A stretch of DNA of 64,000 bases, taken from the IMG/VR virus record IMGVR_UViG_3300043419_000665, positions 1 through 64,000 of that record, one strand, 5' to 3'. The notes beneath the pieces are model-generated. The model had not been told where the DNA came from and ran no database searches. It saw only the letters and a list, made by a program, of their open reading frames with translations. Shown here one piece after another: positions 50,201 to 58,208 of the stretch; the first letter of the stretch is position 1; each line of letters starts with the position of its first letter. The stretch is from a virus. The position numbers and the translations under genes were made by a program.

Positions 50201-50982
50201 GGCAAAAGTTTTGTAAGATTTGATGCCCCGTATACAATTGGAATTCCAGTGTTCTTTGCCATAAGGCTGTTGTCTTTGACTAAGTAATATCCTTTGTTGT
50301 CTTGTAGACCATAAGCGTTTGCCTCAATTCCAAAATATGGACTTAATGCTATGTCTGATGGTATTGATATTTTTTGAACACCTAAAGATGATGAATTAAA
50401 TTCTTCACACCACTGACCAGCGGTGATTCCATTAACAAGAAATTGATAATCATCTACAGTTGATGCTCCGCCAATATAGTTGATCTTTAATACAATTCTA
50501 AATTCTGTATTATCTTCTGGGATGTCAAATGTCTCAGAGATAAAAAACCATTTATCTTTAACAGATGTTGTGTATGACTTAAGTCTTTGAATTGTACTTC
50601 CAGATGTTGTGTCATAGTACTCATAGCCAATTTCAAAACTAGAAGCATAGGCGCTTATTGAATTAAAAAATGCACCAATTGAGAATGTGGACAGGTTGTC
50701 ATTTAGAGATGAAAAGTTAACTATATTGTTGCTTATGCAAACAATTTGTCCAAAGTCATTTTCTGTAAGAGTTCCTGTAATTTTTACTGTTTGACTACCA
50801 ATAAAAGGCTCGTCAGTCGTAATGTGGTTCACTGCCGTTCCATTGCTTATTGTCCAAGAAGTTACATTTCTGTCAGCCTCATCAACTAAACTAATGTAAT
50901 CTGCAACGTCATCTAATGCCCAAAGAGCGATGGGATGTTCTGCATATATTTTTTCTGCATAGAGGTTGGATGAACTAGACAT
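47272..50982 (-). CDS. Large LamG-domain minor tail or virion protein (1236 aa)
   Basis: A short N-terminal segment (YAEKIYAEHPIALWALDDVA) typical of phage LamG proteins is followed by a jelly-roll region. A LamG/concanavalin-like domain spans about 280-365 (YTLEAWLRINSDSSTIKRII, then MLMHVRISENYASMLINGEE), and a second lies at about 510-660 (FLQEPTTKQILFRIES, then KFYIGGKSNLTETFSGKIYK). The remainder is beta-rich. It likely binds sugars on the host surface. The gene stands upstream of the portal, apart from the tail-tip block, so a head- or neck-attached fibre is also possible. Confidence 0.72.
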   Translation of the reverse strand: MSSSSNLYAEKIYAEHPIALWALDDVADYISLVDEADRNVTSWTISNGTAVNHITTDEPFIGSQTVKITGTLTENDFGQIVCISNNIVNFSSLNDNLSTFSIGAFFNSISAYASSFEIGYEYYDTTSGSTIQRLKSYTTSVKDKWFFISETFDIPEDNTEFRIVLKINYIGGASTVDDYQFLVNGITAGQWCEEFNSSSLGVQKISIPSDIALSPYFGIEANAYGLQDNKGYYLVKDNSLMAKNTGIPIVYGASNLTKLLPNNGDPSLIIPGLGFLSEGGQYKEYTLEAWLRINSDSSTIKRIIGPIGSDDGIYVDGPFLTLKIGNISGSYYVGEWTRPMLMHVRISENYASMLINGEEVISLNYITSELQLPSKLNSLGKDQDWIGFYAYEDVSPVELDCVAIYTYQVPLVLAKKRFIYGQGVEFPEGINQAYSGSSVYIDYPFADYTNNYSYPNIGKWSQAVIDNLAVENNMLCTPEYSLPEIVLASSDIHSLYSQLGTMQNETEKFFSFNPAQNGYMYFDNLNFLNQKIRSFYGSFKFLQEPTTKQILFRIESQNSSDYFEISTLSNDVVYILKSGSTEPITLAKFSWSNENTLAGITVNEMFSVGIDIDKVSKYFGGNVASFFGNVNTLKFYIGGKSNLTETFSGKIYKVGFCTARNHKKIEYLFNEKGIPVGDENVFDLYADTIDVEYNSTDNYFGTNPAEWDEIVDSGSVNSYPVESFQGHTASYTLSPSSYFDNYTLDIDIQGYWEDYIPLTYFAQYIKDEKGKDVYDLDLIQFNINYPAPSVFVEEEQTGSWTYEQLYDQYNVPTQRTYSSLDNQLFTGYLNYDDLKNRAYKNYKYDTSNALVKSYITFQYIENGTNLPESNFVNSEKPSNDSFVVPGENWINTKYEVVNNMIIYPPSNARTLDLAIVTHLDFNVKGILKNRIKVRNLEYASQAFNATSPNPIGTRFGNEIYPYKKSGFYYDYKERNPFTIYKGSSPYLYLTRYTGIELKGVYDPLINRGLSIPINKTMAENYKVIALQTAIRYDQDAFPYGSTEIFEIQSRNTHIKFYMVAIHPSGERAKIYAINAKTGRLEDGISFYWNGKLVKEPVITVKEWGFLGISFPNILDFKNRVGSINLNGPITFNTISYYQSTNLQEVQQVEIRPWFAVKYASPLTLEWDYWKSSAFIWDGVLVLASSSYYGVNPETVYKSYTGTNKIIIDTEKVFTVNGYEYNVYKGITLQQTTVDAV

Positions 50983-50991
50983 TATAAGTCT

Positions 50992-51000
50992 ATTTTACCA
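50992..51000 (-). promoter_or_regulatory. Extended -10 promoter TGGTAAAAT, leaderless candidate
   Basis: The minus strand reads TGGTAAAAT and the -10 ends 9 bases before the ATG at 50982. Confidence 0.5.
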
Positions 51001-51007
51001 CAGAAGG

Positions 51008-53041
51008 CTACTTGTTTATTTTAATTTCACAATAGTCTGTAGTGCAGTACATCTCTCCCTGAGCCTCAAGGTTTTCTGCTCCATCATAGATAGCAGAAAA
51101 ATCAATGTGCTTCAATTTGCCGATATATGACTCGTATTGCTCTTCAGTAATCTGGGTGTATGGCTGTTGTGGATATGTGTGATTTCCCATTGGCAGGAAT
51201 GAAACTGCCTTTAATTGTCCCTCGTACATATGCAGTGCTGGAACAACATGCTTTGACTCTGTTTCCTTATCAAATGAAAGCGTTACAGAAACTCCATTAT
51301 CAGACCAGTACTTCTGAGCAGTTGCAGCAAGTGCAATCTTTTCAAATAACGTAACATCCTTTTCAGATCGTGGATGACCTGACTTGATTGGGAAGTATAC
51401 AACTGATGTGTTTGCTGATACAACGTCGTCTTCTATTGTGTACCCCGCTGCTTTGAACAAGTGCATCATTGGATCTGTGTTTCCAAATCGAACTGCACGA
51501 AGGAAGAAGTTTCCTCCAGGTCCCCAGTGAACTCCAGGAGTTGCACCAGAAAGAATTGAAACTGATCCTGATGGCTTAACTGTTGTTACACGAATTGACT
51601 CACGAACACATAGCCACTCTGAATACTGGTGGTCATAGTGACGAATCTTATTGTATCCTTCATCCATCCATTCACGAACAACTGGCAAACCCTTCTGATC
51701 TGCAAATGATGCAATACCAGTGAGTGATGTACCAATACGACGATTGCGTTGCATGATACCGTTTGTTTGTGGCCAGTGTGTTGGAACAAGCGTTACAGTC
51801 TTTCCATAAAGGTATGCAAACTTCAGGGTACGCAGGAAGTCTTCCTTAGATTCATGACGATTTAAGTGCACTTCTACAAGTGTACACAGTTCGTATGATT
51901 CTAATGGCTGCTCCGCACATGGGTTGAATCCCATCACACGATAATCCTTACCGTCTGGCGCATCCTTTAGTCGTCCATAATTACGAGCAACATCAAGCCA
52001 GATAAAACCTGGTTCTCCGTTTTCCGTAATTAAATCTACATAGTCTTCATAATTTGTTCCTACTTCTGCTGAAATAGAATTGTTAGACATCCAAGCCCAA
52101 CCTGGAGTCTCTGGATCAAATGAGTTACGCTCTGGGAACATCTCTGAGTTCTTTAGATTCATAAATGTTTCATCCCCTGCATTACCCAAAGCAAGAGTTG
52201 CTGATCGTCTTACGTTTCCTGATACCACACAGGTACCAATAAGATTTACAAGGTCTACGATAGCACGAGAGTCTAGGGTTTCTCCGCCTCTGGAGCCGAT
52301 TACACGGTCTATCTGGTCGTGCAACTTGATAAGAGGTGCAGGTCCTGATGCAACGCCTCCAAAGCCCTTGATAGGGGCTCCTAGGGGTCTGATCAAATCG
52401 TAGTTAAACTTCTGAATACTCTGGTTTGCTCTTAAGTAAGAGTTGATGAGAAGGCGTACTGATTCTACCCAGCCTTCACGAGTGTCTGGAATTTCGAACA
52501 CCTGTTCTGGCTCTGTTGGGGTATAGATTGAGAAATTCTTATCCTGTCCCACTGTGTCAAACCCTACACCAATGCCAAGCATCAATGCATCCATAACCCA
52601 AGCAAATAATGCTCCTGGATCATTCTTATCAAGGTCCTTGGTTGAAACCATGGCACAGTTTTGTAGTGCTGCTGAGTTCTTTTTCTCCATAGTCATAGGA
52701 GTTCCAAATGCCCACATGCCACGACCTGGTGGTGTCCACTTTAATTCAAACATTCTTTGGAATGCTTCTTGTGCTGACTTCTGAGCCTTATAGTCATTCC
52801 ATGGCAAACGGTTTTCTTTAGCATGATTCTTCTGAACTGAATACATACCCTCGATTACACGGCGACAAACTTCATTCCATCTTTCTTTAGTTCCATCTTC
52901 CTTCATACGAGAATATGTACGAATAAAAGTAATTTCTCCAAGTGAATTTTCTGCTGCATCCTTGAATCCAAATGGGCTTTCTACATTTTTGTACTTTTCT
53001 ACAAAATCTTCTGGAAGTTTAAAACTAAAAAAATCTGACAT
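51008..53041 (-). CDS. nrdJ: Class II ribonucleotide reductase (adenosylcobalamin-dependent)
   Basis: The protein has 677 residues. It reduces ribonucleotides to deoxyribonucleotides for phage DNA synthesis and needs vitamin B12 coenzyme but no second subunit. Motifs: NCAMVSTKDL (about 126, first redox Cys), ALMLGIGVGFDTVG, the second redox and radical site region GFNPCAEQPLESYELC (about 370-385, Cys and Glu), TVKPSGSVSILSGATPGVHW (about 485-504), and the C-terminal CTTDYCEIKINK thiol pair that re-reduces the site. The size and motifs fit the monomeric RTPR type. The leader carries AAAGGACG, with an extended -10 upstream. Such genes help phages in nutrient-poor hosts. Confidence 0.93.
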   Translation of the reverse strand: MSDFFSFKLPEDFVEKYKNVESPFGFKDAAENSLGEITFIRTYSRMKEDGTKERWNEVCRRVIEGMYSVQKNHAKENRLPWNDYKAQKSAQEAFQRMFELKWTPPGRGMWAFGTPMTMEKKNSAALQNCAMVSTKDLDKNDPGALFAWVMDALMLGIGVGFDTVGQDKNFSIYTPTEPEQVFEIPDTREGWVESVRLLINSYLRANQSIQKFNYDLIRPLGAPIKGFGGVASGPAPLIKLHDQIDRVIGSRGGETLDSRAIVDLVNLIGTCVVSGNVRRSATLALGNAGDETFMNLKNSEMFPERNSFDPETPGWAWMSNNSISAEVGTNYEDYVDLITENGEPGFIWLDVARNYGRLKDAPDGKDYRVMGFNPCAEQPLESYELCTLVEVHLNRHESKEDFLRTLKFAYLYGKTVTLVPTHWPQTNGIMQRNRRIGTSLTGIASFADQKGLPVVREWMDEGYNKIRHYDHQYSEWLCVRESIRVTTVKPSGSVSILSGATPGVHWGPGGNFFLRAVRFGNTDPMMHLFKAAGYTIEDDVVSANTSVVYFPIKSGHPRSEKDVTLFEKIALAATAQKYWSDNGVSVTLSFDKETESKHVVPALHMYEGQLKAVSFLPMGNHTYPQQPYTQITEEQYESYIGKLKHIDFSAIYDGAENLEAQGEMYCTTDYCEIKINK

Positions 53042-53074
53042 GTGTTTCGTCCTTTCTAAAACGGAATAGTGTTA

Positions 53075-53083
53075 AGTATAGCA
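53075..53083 (-). promoter_or_regulatory. Extended -10 promoter TGCTATACT of the reductase gene
   Basis: The minus strand reads TGCTATACT, about 33 nt before the ATG at 53041, with AAAGGACG in between. A 7-bp inverted repeat (GAGTTTT/AAAACTC) lies just upstream. Confidence 0.55.
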
Positions 53084-53130
53084 GAGTTTTTAAAAAAGCA
53101 AAACTCTCTATCTTTTGTAAAAGGTTAGTT

Positions 53131-53844
53131 TTACTTGTATGTTTTCTTTTGCCAAAACTTAAGCCTATATCCATGCTGAAAACTAGACCTAACTTTTATT
53201 CTTTGCTCTTCTATTTTCTTTAAATCAAAACTTTTGTCTACTTCCATTTCCCATTCTTCTCTCTTAAAAGGAAAAATTTGAGACATTGGAGTTCCTTGCT
53301 TTATGGTTCCCTTAAAATTTTTCTTTACCAAGAAAGAAAGATGACCATCAGTAAAATAAGTATCTGTATCGACTACTGCGTCAATTGCTTTTAGTGGTGA
53401 TACATTTTGGTGCATAGGACTTGTAAATAAAGTGCTATATCCTTCTTCAGTTTGAACCATCCATGTTGGATGTATTCTTAATATTTTATCACAATAAATT
53501 TCTCTATCAATTGGAAGATGTGAAACTTGCTCTATTCCGTGTTCGCTTATTAGTGCTGCCTGATATTTATTCATATGTGCAGGTAATTGAAGTTTAAAAT
53601 CTCCGTCAGTTGTATCTATATATATATCTACTGGAACTTTTAAAATATAACCCATTGACATGGCATCAAAGAATGCTTGACATTTTTTTACAGTGAGTTT
53701 TAGTTGTCCTTTTTCAGGTGTGTCTTCTCCTACAACTCCTGGCTGTTCTTTGTACCATGCAGGAATATTTTTTGTTCCTGGCTCTGGCAGTGGTGCTACA
53801 TTTGCTAAAGGAGGATACATCTGTAAAAATTTAATGATATTCAT
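53131..53844 (-). CDS. Conserved phage protein, possibly DUF6065-like
   Basis: The protein has 237 residues. It starts with IIKFLQMYPPLANVAPLPEP and has KNIPAWYKEQPG, KKCQAFFDAMSMGYILKVPV and IHPTWMVQTEEGYSTLFTSP, with FKGTIKQGTPMSQIFPFKRE further on. The pattern of an early Pro-rich start, Ile-Pro-x-Trp-Tyr/Phe, and a later strand carrying Pro-Met/Gln and Phe-Pro recalls phage proteins grouped as DUF6065, but I am not certain. The beta-rich make-up suggests a cupin-like fold. The role is unknown; neighbours are the reductase and a tail fibre. Confidence 0.5.
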   Translation of the reverse strand: MNIIKFLQMYPPLANVAPLPEPGTKNIPAWYKEQPGVVGEDTPEKGQLKLTVKKCQAFFDAMSMGYILKVPVDIYIDTTDGDFKLQLPAHMNKYQAALISEHGIEQVSHLPIDREIYCDKILRIHPTWMVQTEEGYSTLFTSPMHQNVSPLKAIDAVVDTDTYFTDGHLSFLVKKNFKGTIKQGTPMSQIFPFKREEWEMEVDKSFDLKKIEEQRIKVRSSFQHGYRLKFWQKKTYK

Positions 53845-53865
53845 ATAAGCCTTTCTTTAGTTATA

Positions 53866-53874
53866 ATTGTATCA
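53866..53874 (-). promoter_or_regulatory. Possible extended -10 promoter TGATACAAT
   Basis: The minus strand reads TGATACAAT about 22 bases before the ATG at 53844, with AAAGG in the leader. Confidence 0.4.
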
Positions 53875-53875
53875 C

Positions 53876-53908
53876 ACTAAAATATTTATTATTTTTTAAT
53901 ATTTTAGT
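53876..53908. repeat. Perfect AT-rich inverted repeat between tail fibre and next gene
   Basis: ACTAAAATATT and AATATTTTAGT form an 11-bp perfect hairpin with an 11-base loop. Its AT-rich stem is weak for a terminator; it could be an operator or a message-end structure. Confidence 0.6.
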
Positions 53909-53926
53909 ATATCTAGAATTTAATTA

Positions 53927-55480
53927 TTAGAAATTAGTTTCTATTTGATAACCATCATAAACTAGGAAGCGGTCTGTATAAAACATATCATAAGGCTCAC
54001 AGTTAATTGAAATAACTTCGTGAGGAGTGTATGATATTATCAACTCAGTGATAGGAACCCAAGAATTCGTGTCTGCAGACCATAGTTCGTCTGTCTCCAA
54101 AAGATCTTCAGAGGCAATCATGCTAGAAACATTATCTCTTTTTGCAAGCATATAGTGAGTTCCTGAGTAATATTCGCCATTTATTCCAACAGAAACCTGT
54201 GCTGTTGATGTTCCTATTGCAACGATTGTTGTCTCTTTGTCAGGAATAGCAACAACATTTGTTGGAGTTTCTGTCCATGACTGAACATCTTGAACTGTAA
54301 AGTTTGATCCTAGTCCAGGGATTTCTGTAGAAACAAGAACATCTCCGACCTTAAGATTTTTTGCTTGAGTAAGCCCATCTACAGTCAAAACTAATGTGTC
54401 TATGTTTACAGAGAAGTCAAAACTTCCTCCTGGAGAAAATCCGAATGCAGGAACAAATCCAAATGCTCCGAATGCACCGAATGCTCCGAATGCACCGAAT
54501 GGTGCAAAACCAAATGCTCCGAATGCACCGAATGCTCCGAATGCACCGAATGGTGCAAAACCAAATGCTCCGAATGCTCCGAATGCTCCGAATGGTGCGA
54601 ATGAGAACACTGTTGTAACATTTCCTGATGCACCTGATGTTCCAGAACTTCCGTTTGCATTGTCTGCACGAACTGTGTATGTCTGTGAACTTCCCTGTTC
54701 TTGAGATACGTTTACAGATGTTGACCCTGTATTTCCAGACTTACCGTCAGATGCTGCCCAGAAATAATTGGTGATAGCCTTACCGCCATTATTTGGTGCT
54801 GACCATGAGACAGAGTCAGTTCCTGCTGATGGTGATGATGCGGAAGGTGCACCTGGAGTTGCAGGTACTGTAGTTGCAGTAATAGCATTTGAAGCAGCAG
54901 ATGTTGCTGAGTTTCCATTAGCATTAGTTGCTACTACTGTAAAAGTATAAGATGTTCCTGATTGAAGTCCTTGTACTGTAATTGGAAAACCATCAGTTCC
55001 AGTATAGCCACCAGAAGATGCTGTAGCAGTATAAACACTTACTGCTTTACCACCTGTAGCCCCTGCAGTATAACTAACTGTTGCTGCGCCGTTATTAAAT
55101 GACCTACCTGTTCCAACATCTGTAGCAGTTACGCCAACTGGTGTTTGAGGAACAGTAGTAACTGTTACAGAATTAGATCCAGCAGATGTTGGGCCAACTC
55201 CTGAAGCGTTTGTTCCTGTTACTGTAAATGTTGGAGTTGCTCCTGAAGAAATTCCAGTTACAACAATTGGAGATGATGATCCTGTTGCTGATTGTCCAGT
55301 GCTTGCTGTTACAGTAAATGATGTTGCAGCGTTTGGACCTGTAGGAGTAAATGTCACTGATACAGCACCATTGTTAAATGGTCTTGCTGTTCCAACATCT
55401 GTTGCTGTACCTATTGTTGGTGCGTATGGAGTTAGGAAGTCATTTGCTCCCTGACTCATTCTACCTGCTTGCTTTGACAT
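53927..55480 (-). CDS. Tail fibre with Fn3 domains, Gly-Ala-Phe repeat and degenerate Hint domain
   Basis: The protein has 517 residues. Three fibronectin type III-like repeats cover about 20-290 (for example PATPGAPSASSPSAG, then VSWSAPNNGGKAITNYFWAA). A repeat of GAFGAFGAFGF units fills about 293-346. The last 160 residues look like a Hint (hedgehog/intein) fold: DTLVLTVDGLTQAKNLKVGD (block A), YSGTHYMLAKRDN (block B) and MFYTDRFLVYDGY (terminal block). The nucleophilic Cys expected before block A is absent (SVNIDTLV), and the terminal His-Asn is missing, so splicing is not expected. It is placed among tail fibres. Confidence 0.72.
   Translation of the reverse strand: MSKQAGRMSQGANDFLTPYAPTIGTATDVGTARPFNNGAVSVTFTPTGPNAATSFTVTASTGQSATGSSSPIVVTGISSGATPTFTVTGTNASGVGPTSAGSNSVTVTTVPQTPVGVTATDVGTGRSFNNGAATVSYTAGATGGKAVSVYTATASSGGYTGTDGFPITVQGLQSGTSYTFTVVATNANGNSATSAASNAITATTVPATPGAPSASSPSAGTDSVSWSAPNNGGKAITNYFWAASDGKSGNTGSTSVNVSQEQGSSQTYTVRADNANGSSGTSGASGNVTTVFSFAPFGAFGAFGAFGFAPFGAFGAFGAFGAFGFAPFGAFGAFGAFGAFGFVPAFGFSPGGSFDFSVNIDTLVLTVDGLTQAKNLKVGDVLVSTEIPGLGSNFTVQDVQSWTETPTNVVAIPDKETTIVAIGTSTAQVSVGINGEYYSGTHYMLAKRDNVSSMIASEDLLETDELWSADTNSWVPITELIISYTPHEVISINCEPYDMFYTDRFLVYDGYQIETNF
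54461..54603. repeat. 51-bp tandem repeat encoding Gly-Ala-Phe units
   Basis: Two identical 51-base units (54461-54511 and 54512-54562) and a diverged third follow one another. Each carries the smaller 9-base repeat of the type CCGAATGCT. Confidence 0.92.
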
Positions 55481-55510
55481 ATTTAATCTCCCTTGTTTCT
55501 TTAATTTTTA

Positions 55511-57664
55511 TTATGCTGACAAGTCTCCGAAGACTAACCATCCTGCTGAAGTCTTCATTGCTGTTACTACTGAGTTAGTTGTTCTAAAGTTACGTCCTGG
55601 TGTTCCAACAACTCCGTTTGTTGCTTCAAAACGTGCTCCAGTTCCTGACTCTTGATAGAAATCAATTGACTGTCCAGTTGAGTATCCTGATGCTGGAAGA
55701 GTAATTACTACTGCTCCAGTTAGTGGGATCAACTGATCTGCCCGACCTGTTGCAAGTGAGTGTGCACCTGCTGCGATTGCAGTTGGAATTGTTGTAATTG
55801 AAGGAACTCCAGCCTTTGTCTGTGTACCGTCTGAGAAGACGATTCCAGATGATGCTGTTACAGCACCTGAGAATGTTGGTGCATCTGCAACTGCAATTGT
55901 TGAACCAGACTTTGTAATGTTTGTACCAGCAGTTACTGCTTCAGAAGCGTTGAACTGTGCGTAGTTAACATTTGTAGTTCCGATTGTAATTGTTCCAGTT
56001 GTGCTCAAGATGTATCCCTTAGAGCCATTTGTTGATCCAGATGTTACGAATACGAAGTCACCTGTCGCCAATTCTCCTGAAGGATTGTTATCTGCATCTA
56101 CTGCACGAGTTACAACCCACTTTGCTGATGCTCCACCTACGTTAGTAATTGTGTAAATACCGTTTTGTGTTGCGTCTGTTTGTGCACGAAGAAGGATTCT
56201 GTTACCAACAGAAACTGATGCTCCGTCAATTGTTCCGATTGCGCCATTGGCAGATGCTGTAAGTGTTGCACCTACACCGTTTGTACCATTGTCGTAAACT
56301 CCAGCAAGATTTCCTGTTGATGCTGCAACTACTGGCTGATGGAAGTTAATTCCTGCTGCAAGTCCATCAACGTACTGCTTTGTTGCTGCATGAAGATCTG
56401 ATGTTGGGGCACCTGATAGTGTAAGTGCTCCTGTAAGTGTTCCGCCAGCAAGATTTAACTTAGCATTAAGTGCTGTTTGTGTAGCAGTTGAAACTGGCTT
56501 GTCTGCATCTGCTGTGTTGCTAACATTTGCAAGGCCAACCATTGACTTTGTGATACCTGAAACTGTTCCAGTAAATGTTGGATTTGCGAGAGGTGCCTTA
56601 AGGTCAAGTGCTGTTTGTGTTGCTGTAGAGACTGGCTTGTTGGCGTCAGATGTATTGTCTACATTTGCAAGACCAACTGAAGACTTTGTTAGTGCTGATA
56701 CTGCAGTTGTTACTGCTCCGTCAGCATATGTCTTTGTAGCAAGTGCTGCTGTGTCTGAAATTCCATGTACATTTGTTGTTACACTGTTATGGTTTGAAAC
56801 TGCTGTACCAATTGCTGATGTAGTTGCTGCTGTAGTAGCAAGAAGTGATGTGTCTGCAATGCCATGAACATTTGTTGTGTCATCGCTGTGTAGTGATATT
56901 GCTGATGCAAGTCCGCTCTGGACTACAAGTACTGAGGTATCTGCAATTCCGTGTACATTTGTTGTGTCCACATTATGATCGTTAAGTGCACTGGATGCTG
57001 CAGTTCCTGCTGCGGTAATTGCATCTGCTTCTGCAGTGTCTGCATAAGACTTTGTTGCGAGAAGTGCAGTATCAGCAATTCCGTGAATACCTGTTGTGTC
57101 AGAAGCGTGGTTTGCTAGATTGTCTGCTATTTCTGCTTTTGCTACTACAAGTGCTCCTGCAGCATTTGTTCCTACAAGGTTTACCTGAGATGTTACTGAT
57201 GACACAGTTGCAATTGTTGAATCAATATCAAATCTTTCTGCTTGAGCGTTCCAGTCAATACCAGTTCCTGCAAGGTCTACATATGCAGCCGTTGTATTGC
57301 CAAGAGCATCTTCAAGGTCTGAAACTGTAACAAGAACAGATGTGTCTGGGATACCGTGGACATCTGTTGTGTCTGCTGCGTGTGTTGATAAATTTGTTGC
57401 AATTGTTGTTAAAAATGCTGGATTGTCTCCCATTGCTTCAGCAAGTTCATTAAGAGTATTAAGTGCTGCTGGTGCTCCATCAATGATTGCTGCTAGTTCT
57501 GCTGCATTAGCAAAGTATGTTAGGGCAGACCATGTTGATGATCCGTTACCCATTTTAAACTTACTTGTGTCTGTTTCAAAACCGATTTCACCTGCTGCTA
57601 AAACTGGGTTTGCAGCCGTCCATTGCGCTGCTGTTCCTCTGCGCTGTTGCATTCTTGTTGCCAT
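55511..57664 (-). CDS. Tail fibre with repeated VHGI units (717 aa)
   Basis: The N-terminus (TRMQQRRGTAAQWTAANPVL, then GEIGFETDTSKFKMGNGSST) is the attachment domain common to phage fibres (Mtd/hyaluronidase-like). Five repeats of the form DTTNVHGIADTSVL, each about 30-40 residues apart, fill residues about 90-300. Two copies of VGLANV-NT-DA-KPVSTATQTAL and one ALTLSGAPTSDLHAATKQYVD unit follow, as in repeat shafts of other fibres. The C-terminal part (about 440-717) is beta-rich. It probably forms a long trimeric fibre. The start follows AAGGAG. Confidence 0.78.
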   Translation of the reverse strand: MATRMQQRRGTAAQWTAANPVLAAGEIGFETDTSKFKMGNGSSTWSALTYFANAAELAAIIDGAPAALNTLNELAEAMGDNPAFLTTIATNLSTHAADTTDVHGIPDTSVLVTVSDLEDALGNTTAAYVDLAGTGIDWNAQAERFDIDSTIATVSSVTSQVNLVGTNAAGALVVAKAEIADNLANHASDTTGIHGIADTALLATKSYADTAEADAITAAGTAASSALNDHNVDTTNVHGIADTSVLVVQSGLASAISLHSDDTTNVHGIADTSLLATTAATTSAIGTAVSNHNSVTTNVHGISDTAALATKTYADGAVTTAVSALTKSSVGLANVDNTSDANKPVSTATQTALDLKAPLANPTFTGTVSGITKSMVGLANVSNTADADKPVSTATQTALNAKLNLAGGTLTGALTLSGAPTSDLHAATKQYVDGLAAGINFHQPVVAASTGNLAGVYDNGTNGVGATLTASANGAIGTIDGASVSVGNRILLRAQTDATQNGIYTITNVGGASAKWVVTRAVDADNNPSGELATGDFVFVTSGSTNGSKGYILSTTGTITIGTTNVNYAQFNASEAVTAGTNITKSGSTIAVADAPTFSGAVTASSGIVFSDGTQTKAGVPSITTIPTAIAAGAHSLATGRADQLIPLTGAVVITLPASGYSTGQSIDFYQESGTGARFEATNGVVGTPGRNFRTTNSVVTAMKTSAGWLVFGDLSA

Positions 57665-57707
57665 ATTTTTATTTCTCCTTTATGGGGGCTGCCCATTAAC
57701 TTATCTT

Positions 57708-57716
57708 ATTATAACA
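57708..57716 (-). promoter_or_regulatory. Extended -10 promoter TGTTATAAT before the VHGI fibre gene
   Basis: The minus strand reads TGTTATAAT in the 59-base gap, about 43 nt before the ATG. AAGGAG precedes the start codon. Confidence 0.5.
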
Positions 57717-57723
57717 TCAATTT

Positions 57724-58173
57724 TTAATTGAAATTATCTACTACACTACCGCCATCGAATACAACTGTCCAAACTGTTGAGTCTGGTCCACCCGCATCCA
57801 AACCTACACCCAATGGGCTGTTGAATGATCCACCTTCATAGAACTGAGATACTATGAAACCAGTTCCATCAATTGCGGTATCGTGAATGTGCTGTGGAAG
57901 ATTGTTTGTATCATCAATAGTTGCTTGGGTATACCAAGAACCTTCGTAATAGAAATTAACTCTGTTTGTTAGAGTGTCTAACCACATTGTTCCATTAGTT
58001 GGTGAAGAAGGAGCAGTTGAGCCAACAGCCATTGATCGGTTATCGACATACTCCTTAGTTGCTGCATGGGCATTAAGAGTTGGTGCTCCTACTGTTACTG
58101 CATCTCCGAATGTACCGCCGTTTGCTACGACTAGCCCATTCTTGACCTTGAAGTCTTTATCGACTGTTGCCAT
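57724..58173 (-). CDS. Small fibre-associated protein
   Basis: The protein has 149 residues. Its start (MATVDKDFKVKNGLVVANGG) matches that of the next upstream gene (MATVNKDFKIKSGLIVEG), and it has the fibre unit APTLNAHAATKEYVD. The middle PSSPTNGTMWLDTLTNRVNF and YYEGSWYTQ is typical of short fibre proteins. A receptor-binding or fibre-tip function is likely. The ATG follows GGGAG. Confidence 0.68.
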   Translation of the reverse strand: MATVDKDFKVKNGLVVANGGTFGDAVTVGAPTLNAHAATKEYVDNRSMAVGSTAPSSPTNGTMWLDTLTNRVNFYYEGSWYTQATIDDTNNLPQHIHDTAIDGTGFIVSQFYEGGSFNSPLGVGLDAGGPDSTVWTVVFDGGSVVDNFN

Positions 58174-58208
58174 TTACTGCTCCCTCTTCCAACTATTTTT
58201 ATTTTTTA

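Noticed and set aside
53876-53908. AT-rich hairpin as a strong terminator
   Set aside because: The stem has only two G-C pairs and no proper T-run after it; kept only as an inverted repeat.
53927-54415. Active intein in the tail fibre
   Set aside because: The N-terminal nucleophile and the terminal His-Asn are missing and no extein follows.
54396-54704. Asn-Ala-Pro repeat frame on the plus strand
   Set aside because: It is the other strand of the Gly-Ala-Phe repeat; no promoter or start signal supports it.
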